This document shows, one piece after another, positions 48,661-61,909 of a stretch of 64,000 bases of DNA; the stretch's first letter is position 1, and each line of letters starts with the position of its first letter. This DNA is from Chlorops oryzae (Eukaryota; Arthropoda; Insecta; Diptera; Chloropidae), in contig CM035806.1 of assembly GCA_020466095.1 (NCBI GenBank), forward strand, positions 31,337,571 to 31,401,570, given 5' to 3'. The translations under genes and the position numbers were made by a program. The notes under the pieces are model-generated. The model saw nothing but the letters and a program-made list of their open reading frames with translations. It was not told the origin of the DNA and ran no database searches.

Positions 48661-49701
48661 TAACTGTGAATAGTATTACTTATATTAAATAAAGATTTTT
48701 TAATGAAATATTGCAGTCCTAGCTCCTTCAGGACTGCCCTCTTAATATGCCAACGATGCTTAAAACTGTATTTTTAACATTGGTTTGTCATTGAGGCATT
48801 ACCACTCCCACATTTAACTACTCCACGAATAGACCTACTGTGGTGAATTAGAGGTCAGTTGTCTTACACAAAATACTCTACATTTTGACTAGTCATGTTT
48901 CTGGGGTAACTCAGGTTACTCCTTTTTGGTAAGTTGATCGCACCCTTGCTACTAAATCGGTACAACTTAAAAATTTCGCATTTCTGGAACAATCGTTCAT
49001 TCTCTATTGAAACTTGCAAAAAATAATTATTTTTCTTAACTTAGTTTATTCTTAATCGACTATTGCATCAGTCCATATGAGCATAAATTTTCTAGGTGTT
49101 GAGTTTCTGCAGAAAAATGTGGTTGAAAATAAAAAATTTGAAATGGGTTTAGGAAAGGGTGCGAAATTTATAAATTTTACACTTACGATGTCGCACGCTA
49201 CAAACTTCAAATATGTTCAGGGCCAAAGCGTTGATTATTTTGCAACAAAATTTTTGTATTTAATTGCAATACAAATTGCTGTTTGCTGCGAATATTTGAG
49301 GCGCGTTGCACAAACACCTTTGACTCACTGATAACAAATGTTATTTTTCAATGTCGCACGCTACAACGAAATAAACGATAAAAGTAAAGCAAAAATTTAC
49401 CGTAATTGGCGATTGCATCGTTCCCTTTGCATTTTTCTTACATTCCTCAAATATAAAACGATATATAAAGTGCAAATATCAAAGCATAGTGGATGTTATT
49501 ACGAACATTAATCAAAACAAAACGGGAAGAGAAATATTAAACATAATTTTGCACTTGTGCGACTTTGCATTCGAATATTTCAAAGTTAGAATAAAATTTG
49601 TGGAATAGTTTAATCTTGTAAGAAATGTATCGATCTGTGATAAAAGTAAACGAACGACTTTAAATGCTTGAATTCTTTGTGCGTTGAATTTCTTGAAATC
49701 C
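48661..49701. other. Non-coding, with a repeated TCGCACGCTACAA motif
   Basis: ATGTCGCACGCTACAA occurs at 49189-49204 and 49352-49367 in the same orientation. CAGTCCT and AGGACTG near 48715-48742 form a small hairpin. No supported frame. Confidence 0.5.
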
Positions 49702-50177
49702 ATATATTTTGTATGGTCTATCTCGACTGGTTCTGGGTATTACACACAACCACACAAACGCAATGTACCCTCGACACAGAGTGTGTCGGGTATAAAAAGT
49801 ATATCAGAGCGACGAAATAAAGTTGCTCTAGAAAATTTCTTCGGATTGAAATTTATTTGTGCTTATGATCTCGCCAATCGAACTTTAGTTTTGGAATTTT
49901 TATGCCCATTAGTTTTGTGCGAATCTTGTAACAGCCAGAACGAAGTTCCGTAGATATAGACATATATATATATAAGTATATATTCTTGATCAGGATCAAA
50001 AACTGAATCGATTTAGACATGTCCGTCTGCCCGTCCGTCCGTCCGTCCGTCCGTCCGTGGTCGGATCTCCTCCGAAACGGCTGGACCAATCAAGTCGAAA
50101 TTTGGCAGACAGGTATACCGGGATCCGAGCGTATCCAGCGATCCCAACGTACCACTCCGAATCGTTAAAAAAAAAAA
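49702..50177. repeat. 0.46 kb duplicated block, copy 2
   Basis: Same content and orientation as 47354-47815, about 2.35 kb downstream, with a longer CCGT tract and poly-A. On the left it starts inside the DINE-like unit, without the rest of that unit. On the right it leads into unrelated sequence, not a Penelope element. Confidence 0.9.
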
Positions 50178-50238
50178 GAAAATGTTTTTGGAAACGAGCC
50201 ATTCTGGTTCCTGCGCGAGCTCCTTGTGATTTGAGGGG

Positions 50239-50352
50239 CATATCGCACAATTGCGTCAATAGTGTCACAACTCAAAAATTGCAATTTTTTTGCATTAATC
50301 CCAATTTGAAAAATTTTGAGTTGTGACACTAGTGACACACATGTGCGATATG
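50239..50352. mobile_element. Foldback MITE with CATATCGCACA ends
   Basis: 114 bp. The left arm CATATCGCACA, then AGTGTCACAACTCAAAA, is mirrored on the right with few mismatches. No coding frame; the target duplication is unclear. Confidence 0.65.
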
Positions 50353-50556
50353 TATATACATATATGCTAATTTCATCGGTTGAACAGTTTTGTTTGTAGC
50401 CCATTGACCGATGTTTCCAGAAAGGCGCCTTTCAAGTTTCAAGAGCAGAAAAAATCGCTGGGGGTGCGTCGCTGATTATGAGTTGCAATTTTGTTCAATA
50501 CTTGGGATTTCGTTCTGACTTTTTATTAATATAAGTACATAATAAATATATACTTA

Positions 50557-50715
50557 CATCATAGAGCGAATAAATGCAAAACCCCCATAAGTGAAAGGTT
50601 CTTCGAAGCATTTTTTATGCGGTCTCATGAAAATATGGACGGCGATTAATGCAACAAATTCATGAGTTCAGAAGAATTCGAGATAAAACGTGTTGCATTT
50701 ATCCGCACTCTACTG
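50557..50715. mobile_element. pogo-type MITE
   Basis: About 159 bp. The right end complement reads CAGTAGAGTGCGGATAAATG; the left end reads CATCATAGAGCGAATAAATG, a degraded match. TA lies on both sides. CAGT-type ends with TA duplication fit pogo-like miniatures. Confidence 0.5.
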
Positions 50716-53700
50716 TATTCTCTCAATAGGTTTCACTATCGAAATATGAAAGAAGAAGTTTTTTTAAGTATTGACATAAAAATTACCTCTTTAGAGATAA
50801 AAGGTTGGAGAAAATATTGCCGCATATTTATAAAAAATATTATAATATTATATAATATTATATTATAATATTTATAATAATTTTATATAAATACTTTTTT
50901 AATTCACAGATGGTTTCTCGATAAAAATTAGTGTGATGGACGGAGGACGGAGAATGAAGAAACTAACAAACGTTACATTTCATTCTAAGCAGTTTTGGGT
51001 GAGTTTGATTCCAAATCCGAATTATATTTTTATCTGAAGAGCAATATGTTGCATCACAGCAGCGGAATATAAAACTACCAGTATAACGAGGATATTCCTT
51101 GAGCTCCTTTACATTCAAATGTTCTTTTGTTTTCTTAACATAGCTTCCAAGGATTGAGAATTATTTCTGCATAGTTGACTTTCAACCAAAAATTTTGAAT
51201 TAAATCAATGTGTTGATACTCCCATCCGGCCACTTGGCTTCCAGGAAACATTTCATTTTTTATTTCCTAGCAAATCCATTTTATTCGAGATTCCATCCTC
51301 TCGACTGCAATGACAAGGCAAAGAGTCAAGCTTAAATAACTTAAATAATTCGATAAAATTTGTCTCGAAGCTCATTTCGCTTTGGATTTTTATTTTTATT
51401 AATTTTATTTATTTTATTTTATATGTACCTGTTCCAAATTGGCATGCATCACTCCTGGCAGTCTGCTTTATTTCAATATTCCCTGAACTCAATCCCAAAT
51501 GCTGAGATGCATTTTCAAGAAGTCCATGGTTAGGGGGGAGTCGCCACAAAATGAACTAAAATGAAACAAGTCTTTTCATGCATTCCTGACTGTGGCTGTG
51601 TCATTTTGCCCCATCATGTGTTTTTCATTTCATTCCATTTCATTTTATTTCATATTACTTTATTTCTTCGTTCTGTTTCATATTATGATCCTTTTCTTTT
51701 GAGCTTAATTACAAAGAAATCCTTTGAGGATGTTTTTTTTTGGGTTTTTTTGGGTTTTTTGTCAGCAGAGAGAAAAGTGCCCGAAAAAACGTCGAAAAAA
51801 GAAATTTGAAACAAGTAGAAAGACTCCTCAATCTCCGTGGCTAATTTGCATGAGGACGACACGAGAATCCTTCGCTTCGAGAGGCGGCGCACTTTTTCCG
51901 CCTTCATTTCTTTCGATATTGCTGTTTGTTTTTTGTTTTTTTTCCTCTCATTTGTTTCTTCCTTGTGCCTTTGTGCCACACTCAGAAATATGCACTTTTT
52001 CGAAACAATATTTTTGCTTTACAATTTTTGGCACTTTTACCTTTTTTCGGCGGCCTTCTTTTGGTCGAAAGGCGGTGGAGGCAGATGTCTTTTGTTTCCA
52101 CCTTTGGATGTTTGCTCTCGAGCATACGTTGATTTTTGGCTTTGAAGCTTTTCCGGGCTTCATGCGCTTCGTTGCATGACTTTTGTTTTGGAGGGCTTTA
52201 ACCCTTTTCCAATCTCTCTATGTTGTGAATGTATGTATGTACCTACCCATAGATGATGATGAGTTTGCGATATAGAGCGCCGAGCAGAGGGCGAATTTAT
52301 TGTTGGTGTCATTTTTGGCGCAGCCACTTGAGATGCGTTAGATTTTTGCTACTTAATTTTTTTGCTGCTTCTTCTCTGTTTTTTTTTTTTGTTTTTGTTT
52401 TTTTGACTTTTTTTTTTATAATTAGCAAAGCAGTGCATCAGGCGTAAAGCCATTGAGTGGATGCCTTCAACGGGCATAATGGAATTAACGCTTCAAACCA
52501 CCATTTTTCCAATTCAGCAAACACTTTTCACAGACACTTTCACTTTCGCATAGAATACGAATGAAAAAAAGAAAGCAAATAAAATCACAAGGAAAATAAA
52601 AATGAAAAAAAAAAAAAGAAAATTCGCAAATTGGCAAAATTACTGCCAATTACATGACAGCTATCGTTCAAATGAGCAAGTCTACACCCCCCAATATTGA
52701 AAGTATGTTCACGTGCACTCCACACCCGCTGCGCGCTCTTTCTCTCTGTCTCCCTGTCACCCACTCCACCGGGCCACGCTTAAGACCGCAACAAAACACT
52801 TGAAGGCAACCATCATCATTCATCAAAAACATGCATATCCTGACATTTATAAATATCAACTGTCATTCAATGGCAAGTGAAAGTCCCCCCACCTCTCCCT
52901 CTCTCACTCTCTCTCTCTCTCTATCATCGGCCAAAGGCCCCCTCCACACAAATGGCACACTCGCAAATTTATTTAAAACACGCAATTGAACATGCAAAGC
53001 GAAAACAACAACAACGGCAAAAGGAAAATTTCGCAATCGTAATACCCGCAAAAACACACTCAAACAACAACAACAACAACAACAACAATGGAAGGCGCAA
53101 GTTACACGCGTAATGCGTAAATACAGCGTAAACCTAACCTAATAACCTAAAAAAGAAAAACTCCAAAAGAGACCGAACGCACGAACGAATGGAATCAAAA
53201 GGGACTCTCCCATGCAGTGTGGTGCGCCTCAGCGCAATAATCATAATAATACCCACTGACAGTTTCAAGATCTCGGCGAACAATTGATTGCGTGCAAAAA
53301 GTGAAGAATTAAATTTGCACAAGTGAAATTTTCCTTTTTCCGCTTTTCCGTTCTCACATTTTCCGGTTCGGTTCGGTTAGGTTTGGTTTGGTATGGTTCG
53401 GCGTATCTGCAAAATTTCACCGACAAGTATAAGCAGACCAGACCACCAGACAGACCGGCTGTGCCCACCCCCATTCGACACGTGACAATTCGGTTTGTAT
53501 ATATTACATTTAGGGCATAAGGATATAAAGTTTCTTCAAGAGGACTTTAAATATTCGACTTCGACTCACGTTCGAGAGTCGACATCTTTTTTTTTTTTTT
53601 TAAAGTGCGTGCGAGTGCATTGACTGCGAGTGGTTTTTATGATTCTTTTATTTTTGAATTGTTTTTTTTTTTGTTTTTTGTCAAAACAGACGATTGGATT

Positions 53701-54276
53701 TTATTAATTTATTAATTTTATCCTTTCTTAATACGATTAGAGATTTCAATTTTGACGGCGTTTGAGAGTATTTAAGGGTAGCCTTAAAAGCTATACTATA
53801 TATCCTCCTGTGTTCTCATACGACCGTCCCCGATCACAACTTTTAAAATCCTTGCAGTTAATTTAATAGATGAAAACCTAATCGAATTAAAAAGATCGCT
53901 CATACAATAGCCTTTTTGATAGGGATTCTCTTTAGTCGTCGACTTCGAGTTGGACGCAATTAATCAAAGTCTTAGCCTTGAACCTTTTTCTTTTGGACTC
54001 ATACAATTGAAAAGCCGTAAATTGCTTGAGACCTCAATATGCTGAAGAAAATTACTTTGAACCAATCGCAATTAGAATGGCAATTCTGAGGGTTCTCTAC
54101 TCCAAGAGCATCAGAGGAGTTCACCTTTCCTTGCAAAGAGACGAGGCCCGGTTCACGAAAGGCATGCGGCCCCCTCATTGATTGATTTTGGGGTAAGCAC
54201 TGCCTAAAAACACTGTAGAAACCGATTTTCGGGTTCCTATTGCCCAGTGTCTTTGAAATATGCTTGAAAATACTTG
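50716..54276. other. Non-coding, nothing recognised
   Basis: Several frames of 70-150 codons (51683-52179 both strands) overlap each other and have no domain. CT repeat at 52894-52922, CAA repeat at 53063-53090, T-rich runs. No transposon ends found. Confidence 0.5.
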
Positions 54277-55134
54277 TTATACCCGACACACTCTGTGTCG
54301 AGGGTATATTGCGTTTGTTGGGTTGTGTGTAACACCCAGAACCAGTCGAGATAAACCATACAAAATGTATAAAGAAATGATCAGCGTCACCAGGAGATTC
54401 GATTTAGACATGTCCGTCTGTCCGTCTGTCTGTATACAGTTATCTTATCGAAGGAGTTGAGCTATCTTGACAAAATTTGGTATGCGTGCTCACGGGGACA
54501 TGAGTAAGAACAAGTTCGAGAATGGACCCGATCGGAGCATTTTTAGGGGTACCTCCAGTACTAGGGTCTGTTATGAAAATCACAAAAACTGCTCTAAAAC
54601 CTGAGTTTTTCAAGATATTTTGATGAAACTTGGTATTTGAACATGTTTAAAGGCAAGTAATATGATTTAAAAAAATTCGAAAAGTGGGCGTGGCATAAGG
54701 GCATTTTTCGAAAATTGTCTCCTACACCCGAAATACAAATGGGACTTGAACGAAAGTTGGCACGTATGCTTCCTTGATAGCCAGTAACGTCCTTCCAAAA
54801 AATTTTTTTGATAGAACCATTATTAAGGGTACCCCTAGTACTAGGGTCTGTCACAAAAATCCCAAAAATGCCTCAAAAGCGGACTTTATTGAAATATTTC
54901 AATGAAACTTAGAATTTAAGCGTATATATAAGGATCCGATTAGAATCCCAAAAAAATTGAAAAATTGGGCGTGGCAAATGGGCGTTTTTTATAAAGAAAT
55001 TTAACAAAAGTCATAAAGTCATGGGCCCAATATGTCCTTAAACACCTCTTGATATTAAAAATTATTCGAACATAAGTGTCTGTGTCGGGTATTCTATTGT
55101 CAGGCTCGCCTGACTATAACACCCTTACTTGTTT
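54277..55134 (+). mobile_element. DINE-1-like nonautonomous Helentron, full length
   Basis: From TTATACCCGACACACTCTGT, with a GACACA/TGTGTC hairpin, through GAGGGTATATTGCGTTTG, GTCCGTCTGTCCGTCTGTCT, TTATCGAAGGAGTTGAGCTA and GGGTACCTCCAGTACTAGGG (a related GGGTACCCCTAGTACTAGGG recurs about 280 bases on) to GTCGGGTATTCTATTGTCAG, a GCCTGAC hairpin and CCCTTACTTG. No transposase frame; these units are mobilised by Helentron proteins from elsewhere. Confidence 0.82.
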
Positions 55135-55480
55135 TAAGTAAGCCCTGTTTCAATAATTTTTTTCTTAAAAACGAATTCAGATAGAAAGATGAATCAAATG
55201 GCCACTGATAGTTAAAAAAGCAATGGATGTAAAAAAAAATTTTATTTTTTCATTTTTACACTGACAAAAATTTTCCGATAAAGAAGAAAATGAAAATAAA
55301 ATAATTTTTTTTTTTTAGTGTATATTTCGTTTTTTGTGTCACCTTTTTGGGTATTTTAAGAAAATTCCTCTGAGTACATACATATTACCTTTTAGTTAAA
55401 AAAAAAATGTAAGGTTAAAATCAGAAGGAAGCCTTTCAATGTATTTACAAAAACATAAGTGCACATGGAGGATCTCAGTA

Positions 55481-55541
55481 CAGTGGGAACTCTCTATCAG
55501 GAATTTCTTTCCTTGAAATTGATCATAGAGAGTTGCGACTG
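55481..55541. mobile_element. 61-bp pogo-type miniature
   Basis: CAGTGGGAACTCTCTAT at the left and the imperfect complement of CAGTCGCAACTCTCTATGAT at the right, flanked by TA on both sides. It is nearly all terminal repeat, so it folds as one hairpin. Confidence 0.6.
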
Positions 55542-55543
55542 TA

Positions 55544-58500
55544 TTAATGTGGCGGCTGACATGCGTGTCCAGAAAAAATGTGCAAAATATAAAAGGACAG
55601 GACATCACAAAACTTTGAAATCCCTCTCAGGGGGCCCACAGTCGGTTATACCCTTTTATTATTATTATTTTTTATTATATATATATATATATTTTTTTTG
55701 TTTTGGTTTTTGTCGCTACTGAATTCGAGACCATAACATACCTCACGATACAAGTGTAGCTTTAATCATAATATTGCGCTTTTGCATCCCCACGTCTTGT
55801 ATCGGACGGGCAGCATTTCCCTTTGTATGATTTAGTGTATTCCAAGTTTTCAATTTATTATTGAATATAAACAAAGAGATATTAAATTGCATCTCTTGCC
55901 GCGCGTTGTGTTGCCTGGAGAACCGGAGAACACTGGAGAGCTGGAGAACTGATTACGAGCAAAAGGCGAAATAAAAGGACATTCTTCCTTAACAATATAT
56001 TCGAGTTGAATTCCAAGAAGTTGTGGCCAAAACTAAAGGAAAATTCCTGAATCGACATTTTATGATATTTTGCAAAAATATTTCTCTCTCTCTCTTCTCT
56101 CTCTCTCTCTCGTATCTCTCTCTGTTCTGTTTAGAGTTTTCACAACGGAAACGGAAGAAACCAAGCGGTAATTGCAAAAAGAATGAAAAGCCACAATTTT
56201 GAATAACGTTACTAGGAAAGTGTAGTGGCCCGAATGATAGGAAAAAGGGCAAAGGGCAAAAGGAACGAAGAAGCTTTGCTTGCTTTTGGTTATTTCAATA
56301 AGATTCGAGTTGAATTGAATGCCGCCGGAGAGCGGAGAGTCGAAAGTGGTCAGCACAATTTGAAGGAAAAGTCATTTTAATTTTTGTTTTTTTTTTTTGG
56401 CTTTGGATAAATAAATAAACATAAAGAGAATTTGATGCAAAACTAAAGAGTGGAGGATTCGGTTTGCAGGGGGGCAGCAAAAGAGAGAAAAAGGAAGAGA
56501 AACCAAGTGGTTTGCTTTATGAAGTACTTTCATCAGAAATATTTTCTCCAATCTCGAAAGGACACTTCATTTCTGCATTCATTTCACTATAAAATTTCAT
56601 CAAATAATTCTCATATCCTTTTCAATGTTGCTCCTTCGAAGGAACGATGCAAAAAAAAAATTAAATGAAATAAAAAATAAATAAAAAAAATAAAAAATTA
56701 AACGAAAATTCTTCATTTCGGCTTCTTGTCGAGGAGCGAAAAATCAAATTAAATAAAATTGCAAATAGAAAACAGAAAAACAGAAGGCAGAAGCGAGCAG
56801 AGAGCAGAAAAATCCACTCGTCGGTGAAAATTGCAAAAATTATGAAGTAAGTAGAAGAGCACTCCATGCATTAAAAGCCTTTTAATTTGTTAAATCGCCT
56901 TAGCAGACACACACACACACACATACACAGGACCATAAGCACAACTGGCGGATGCACAGTGCTTCGTTTCTTTCCTTAGACCAACTGGAATTGAAGCGCA
57001 TACCCCCAGCGGCAGTGGCAGTGGCGGCGGCGGCGGCGGCAGCAGCTTTTCATCCATACTCATTTCCATGTGATACGGATATGTCTGCGAATTTTTGTGA
57101 GATTTTCACTTCACTTCAGACGCCTACAGGAATTTGTGTGCCTACCTCGAGTCCTTACTTGCAATGTAGGAGTTAAAGTGTACTCGTTATCCTTCGACTG
57201 TATCCTGTGCGCATTGCAGTGCTTAAAAGAAATCTTCAGTCTTCACGTCGGCAATGCGAACGGATGGAAGGACGGACAGAATGGCATAGCCAGATCGGGA
57301 GTCAGAGTCGAAGTCGGCTAATTTTCACTTTGTTCCTATTTTGCTTTTCCAGTTTAAGGATTACGTGTCAAGGCGGTATGAGGAGAGACATCCGAATAAA
57401 TTCTACCATATTTTTTGGCTGTCAAGAATTGTGGAAAAGCGATAAAAGAAAAAAAAAAAATAGAAAAATTGAGAAACGCAGAAAATTTCTTTCGCTTCAC
57501 ATTATTGCTTAAAAAGGTGTACTCAGGCAAGCAAAATAAAATGAAATGATTTGGATTCCCAAAAAAAACCCAGTGAACTTTTTTTTTTTTTCAGTAAAGT
57601 CAGTAAAGATATGGAAATATTTACCTCAGCAGTCCTGTCAGCAGTATGGCATACGCTATTATATTAGAGATGTAACTTTAAAAGGGAAAATTCAATTGAA
57701 AGACAAGCGATGAATCGATGTGATAAAGGAATTTTGGAAAGGTGGTTTCTCTCTTTCATTCTTTTGACTTGACGCAAGAATAGTAGAGGAAGAATTTGGA
57801 ATTTTTCTTATGAGAAGAATAATGAAACCTGCTTATTTAAGCATACATACATTGAGTTATGGTCAGTTTGAGAATTGTTATCGCTTTTGGATTTGGTGTA
57901 GAATTCCTCGAGAAGTTCTGTCTAAAGGGTTCGCATTTTTGACCATTTTTTATATTAAAAAGTCTCGAATAGGGCGCCCCCAAAAAAACAACAACAACCC
58001 CGACCCAGGGTCTTACAAAAGTCTAAAGTCATGAAAAAAAAGCTAAAGAAATTTTGCTCATTCGACTTATGAACATTGTTGCTTATTGAAATCAACATGC
58101 TGCTTGGAAGATGTTGCTGTTATTTTTCAGACTTCTCTATAAACATGTTCAGATATTTATGCATATCGCACACTAATCACTGAACCGGCACAATTCAAAA
58201 TTTGTTCAATCAATATTTTCATGTTCGCCAACATTTTACTGCAGGAAAATGAACACTTGGAAAATTAACATTGATATTTATTGATTCTGCGGTTAATTAA
58301 GAATAATATAAATTTAGAAAAGAAATTGTTTTTACAGGCGTCGAGAATTCTAGGCTGTTTGCCCGAGAAATGCAAAATTTTGAGTTGTGCCGATTTAGTG
58401 TTTAGTGTGCGATATGTTGCATATTTTAACAAATATCCAAGAAAACATATTCGGTGTGCTTGGAATGTATGAGCCTGAAATGAGTCTGAAATTGTATATG

Positions 58501-58784
58501 AAAAAAAAAAGAAGCTCATGTATTTGTGAAGGGCTTCCCTTCCCATTTCGGGCTCTATGTGCTTTGCCACTTGGCAAGTACAGCGCTTTTACTTTCTGAA
58601 GAAGCAAGTTTTCTTACTCTAAAACTTTCTATCAAGAATAATTTTTCTTGCTGAAAATGCTTTTCGATCGCCCACACTTGGCAAGCGAAAGCAAAATGAG
58701 TCAGAAATATTAAGAAAATAAGAAAAATAAAATAAAATTCAATTTGACCTTAAACGTATAAACGAGAGAAAACCCTGATCGATC
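55544..58784. other. Non-coding, nothing recognised
   Basis: CT repeat at 56082-56126, GGC/GCA repeat at 57009-57043, CA repeat at 56908-56922. No frame with a domain. Confidence 0.5.
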
Positions 58785-59201
58785 GATTTGGCAAACACGG
58801 TGTCGATGGGTGAGCAGATGACTAGAAAACGAGAGTTCCGAGTTTCAAATCCCACCGAGGGGCGAGAAATAAGCACTTTAAAAATATATATAAAAATTAT
58901 AAATACGAAAAAACCGAGAAATTTGTGAGTTTTATCAATAAATTTTTCTAAAGCATATGATTATAAATATAACTGAAACTTTTTGAGTCTTTTTGAACTC
59001 ATAATAAATATGATTGCGAAAGGAGTTACACATGACTGTAATATGGGTACCTTCGGTATATGATTTCGGATTCATATGGAACGACCTTCGCAAGAAGGGA
59101 AGCACGTTCATTTGGGACTCCTAAATGAGTTCATTATGAGGGCTCACACTTATCGAGTAAGGGTTCATAAATGATTCATTTAGGGCTCCAAATGTTTGCT
59201 A
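58785..59201 (+). mobile_element. tRNA-headed SINE, family S1 copy 2
   Basis: The head has GCAAACACGGTGTCGATGGG (A-box side) and GAGTTTCAAATCCC (degraded B box), followed by GGGGCGAGAAATAAG, an AT-rich middle and a 3' part with ACCTTCGCAAGAAGGGAA and ATGAGGGCTCACAC. It matches the minus-strand element at 2869-3296 along its whole length with scattered differences. Confidence 0.6.
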
Positions 59202-59399
59202 GAATGTTGCTATCCATTTAAGAAGCCTCCCCTATAAGTATGCTAAATTTTTATGCAATGCTCAACTTAATTCACTTTTAAATGATTTGCTTTTCCCCGT
59301 TGCTTTTTTTTGCGTGTCTCCTTTTTTTATTCGTAAATCAATTTTGCAATTAAGCGTTGTCATTGCATGAGCAAGCATACAATTTTGTCGGTGTTTTGC

Positions 59400-59430
<31 letters not shown>

Positions 59431-61224
59431 GAGTAATCTATTGAGTTTGATGGTGTGGTTGAATAAGTTCTTACCTGCCTATCGCCCCCTTACTACCGCT
59501 GACTTCACTTGCCAAAAATCTCTTACCGATTGACTCGGCTGCCTGGCAATCAATGTTAAGCAGAACTTTTTCACGCCTAACGAAATTAAATTAAATTGTT
59601 GATGAGGAATGCTCGTATGTTCAGAGCGCCTTCTCGATGGCCCCGCAACTTTCCATCCCCACAGCCCCGCGAACGCATGCGGCAGCTGCTAATGAATTGC
59701 CATTACAAGCAAATTATCTTCGTGGAGTTTGTCTAGCATTCTATTTATTTCTCTTGCATGTCTCCATGGGCAAACGCATTCTCTCAGGAATTTGTAAATT
59801 CATTTCGTTAGCTTTTTTTTCTTCTTTGTGTATATCCTTATATTTTAATTTATTTTCTCGATGCTAGACAAGGGAACAAAAAAAAAAAAATAATAATAAT
59901 AAAAACAAAATGAAAATGAAAAGGGAAAAAAAGGAAAAATAGAAGAAAAACGGAAAGAAGAAGAAAAAAACCAGCGGAGATAAGAAGAGAAAAATAAAGC
60001 AAACTCATTTCCCTTGCATTTAATTCAAATTCGCTTCGATTTTTCGTATATTCTTAATGCGCGGAACCTCATCAGATGCAGGACGCGGAAGAGACAGTTG
60101 GTCCCACGACCACGTCAGCGAGAAAACGCTTTGATTTTCCGCAATAAGTCATTCGTCATTCTTGCCCACTTTCGACGAAAGTTTAGCGCCGAGCCGAGAC
60201 GCGAAAGCAATGCGACGCGATGAGATGTGATGTGATGTGATGAGATGAGATGCCAAAGAGATGGGCTCTGTGGTTGGTACCTACGAATTGGCGGCGTTCG
60301 AAGGCTCATTCGAAAGGCACTGATATCGATGCAGTCAATAGGAAATTGTATCCTTGGAGACTTCCAATTTACTTCACTTGAGATAAAGTTGGAATGAAGT
60401 TTCGAGTTGAGCTTTATTGGTAACTGGATGAGCATGAAGTTATTTTGATTTGCATGAGATTTTATTTTGTGAAACAAAATGAAGAAAATCCTTTGATCCG
60501 AGCGGAGAAAAGCATGCTTAATAAATGGAGCTCTTCTTTGGGGAAATTGTTTGAAGTCTTTCAAAAAAAAAAAAAAAGGATGATGGGATTTAGTTTGTTG
60601 TGGATGATGTTGATCTTACGATGCGAATTGTCTCGCAACATTGTTGTGACAACATTATTTACAGTTTTTCCCCACAGAGACCTGAGTTTCCAATGGCATA
60701 AAACCGCAACGAAAAAAACAAAAAAACAGAAAAGAAAAGACCCTGATTCTCGAAAAAGAGTGCCCGTTGCAATGGAAAAAAATAATTTTTTCTGACTTCA
60801 CAACAAACGAAAAAAAAAAACAATCGCATATTAATTTCAACCATTAAAGAGTTTAGTCATCACTATGGCGGCATAGAAAGCAACATTTTTCCAACCGAAC
60901 TAAAAAAAAAAAACATTAAAAAAACCGTTGAGGGGCAAAAAATGAGAAATAACCGCATCAACCCAGCAACCGACGTCTCAAATTAACACTTTTTTTAAGC
61001 ATGCATGCATGTACCTTGCTCCTTGGCAAATGCTCGTCCTTTTTTTTTTTTTTTGTTGCTCGTTGTTCGTTTTTCTTACAATAAATTATGCAATCGTTGA
61101 GGCATTACCGCTGCAACCAGCAGCAGCAGCCAACTTCAGTCACAACAGTTAAGGGAACGAGCGTCGCGTGTTTTTAATGAGCTGAAGAAGCGAAGCGAAG
61201 TGTGCCAAAAGAATTTCAATATTT
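59202..61224. other. Non-coding, nothing recognised
   Basis: A poly-T run of about 27 at 59404-59430, a purine-rich stretch 59880-60000, and a GATGTGATGT repeat at 60220-60252. The 149-residue minus-strand frame at 60115-60564 has no recognisable domain. Confidence 0.5.
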
Positions 61225-61909
61225 TTATACCCGACACACTCTGTGTCGAAGGTATATTGCGTTTGTGCATACGTAACCATTCGAGATAGACCATACAAAA
61301 TGTATAAAGAAATGATCAGCGTCACCAGGAGATTCGATTCGAGTAATGTCCGTCCGTCTGTCTGTCTGTCTGTCTGTCTTTCTGTCTGTCTGTCTGTCTG
61401 TCTGTCCATATACAATCTTCTTATCGAAGGAGTTGACCTACCTTGACGATATTTGGTGTGCGTGTTCACGGTGACATGAGTAAGACAGTACTAGGGTCTG
61501 TTAGGAAAATCCTAAAAACCGCGAGATATTGTGATGAAATTTCATATTTGCGCATATTTTAGGGAATTATATGAAATATCCATTTCGAAAAAGTGGGCGT
61601 GGCAAAAGTTCGTTTTTCGAAAACTGTTCCTAACACATGAAATTCCAATCGGACTTGAACTAATTTTAACAAATTAGCCCTTTGCCCACTATGAAAGTGG
61701 TAGACATCTACTACAAAACTTTGTCAATTTTTAAGAGTACATGAAGAAGAACCTCAGTACAGCTCTTAAATCAGAATTTTATGAGACATTTGTCTTAATA
61801 GTCATGGTCATATTTTAACATACATATTTTACAAACATATATTGATACACATTTCATGTGTGTCGGGCAATGTATTGTCAGGCTCATCTCACTATAAAAC
61901 CCTAACTTT
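61225..61909 (+). mobile_element. DINE-1-like nonautonomous Helentron, internally deleted
   Basis: TTATACCCGACACACTCTGT start, an expanded GTCT microsatellite (61351-61405), CAGTACTAGGGTCTGTTA and a GTCAGGCTC, CTATAAAACCCTAACTT end. At 685 bases it is about 175 shorter than the full-length copies. The AACAAGTTCGAGAATGGA block is missing between GAGTAAGA and CAGTACTAGG. Confidence 0.78.

Noticed and set aside
51683..52179. Overlapping frames of 98-151 codons on both strands
   Set aside because: They overlap each other in several frames, are rich in Phe or Lys from T/A runs and show no domain.
60115..60564. 149-residue minus-strand frame
   Set aside because: No domain, no repeat-independent signal and partly over a GATGTGATGT repeat.
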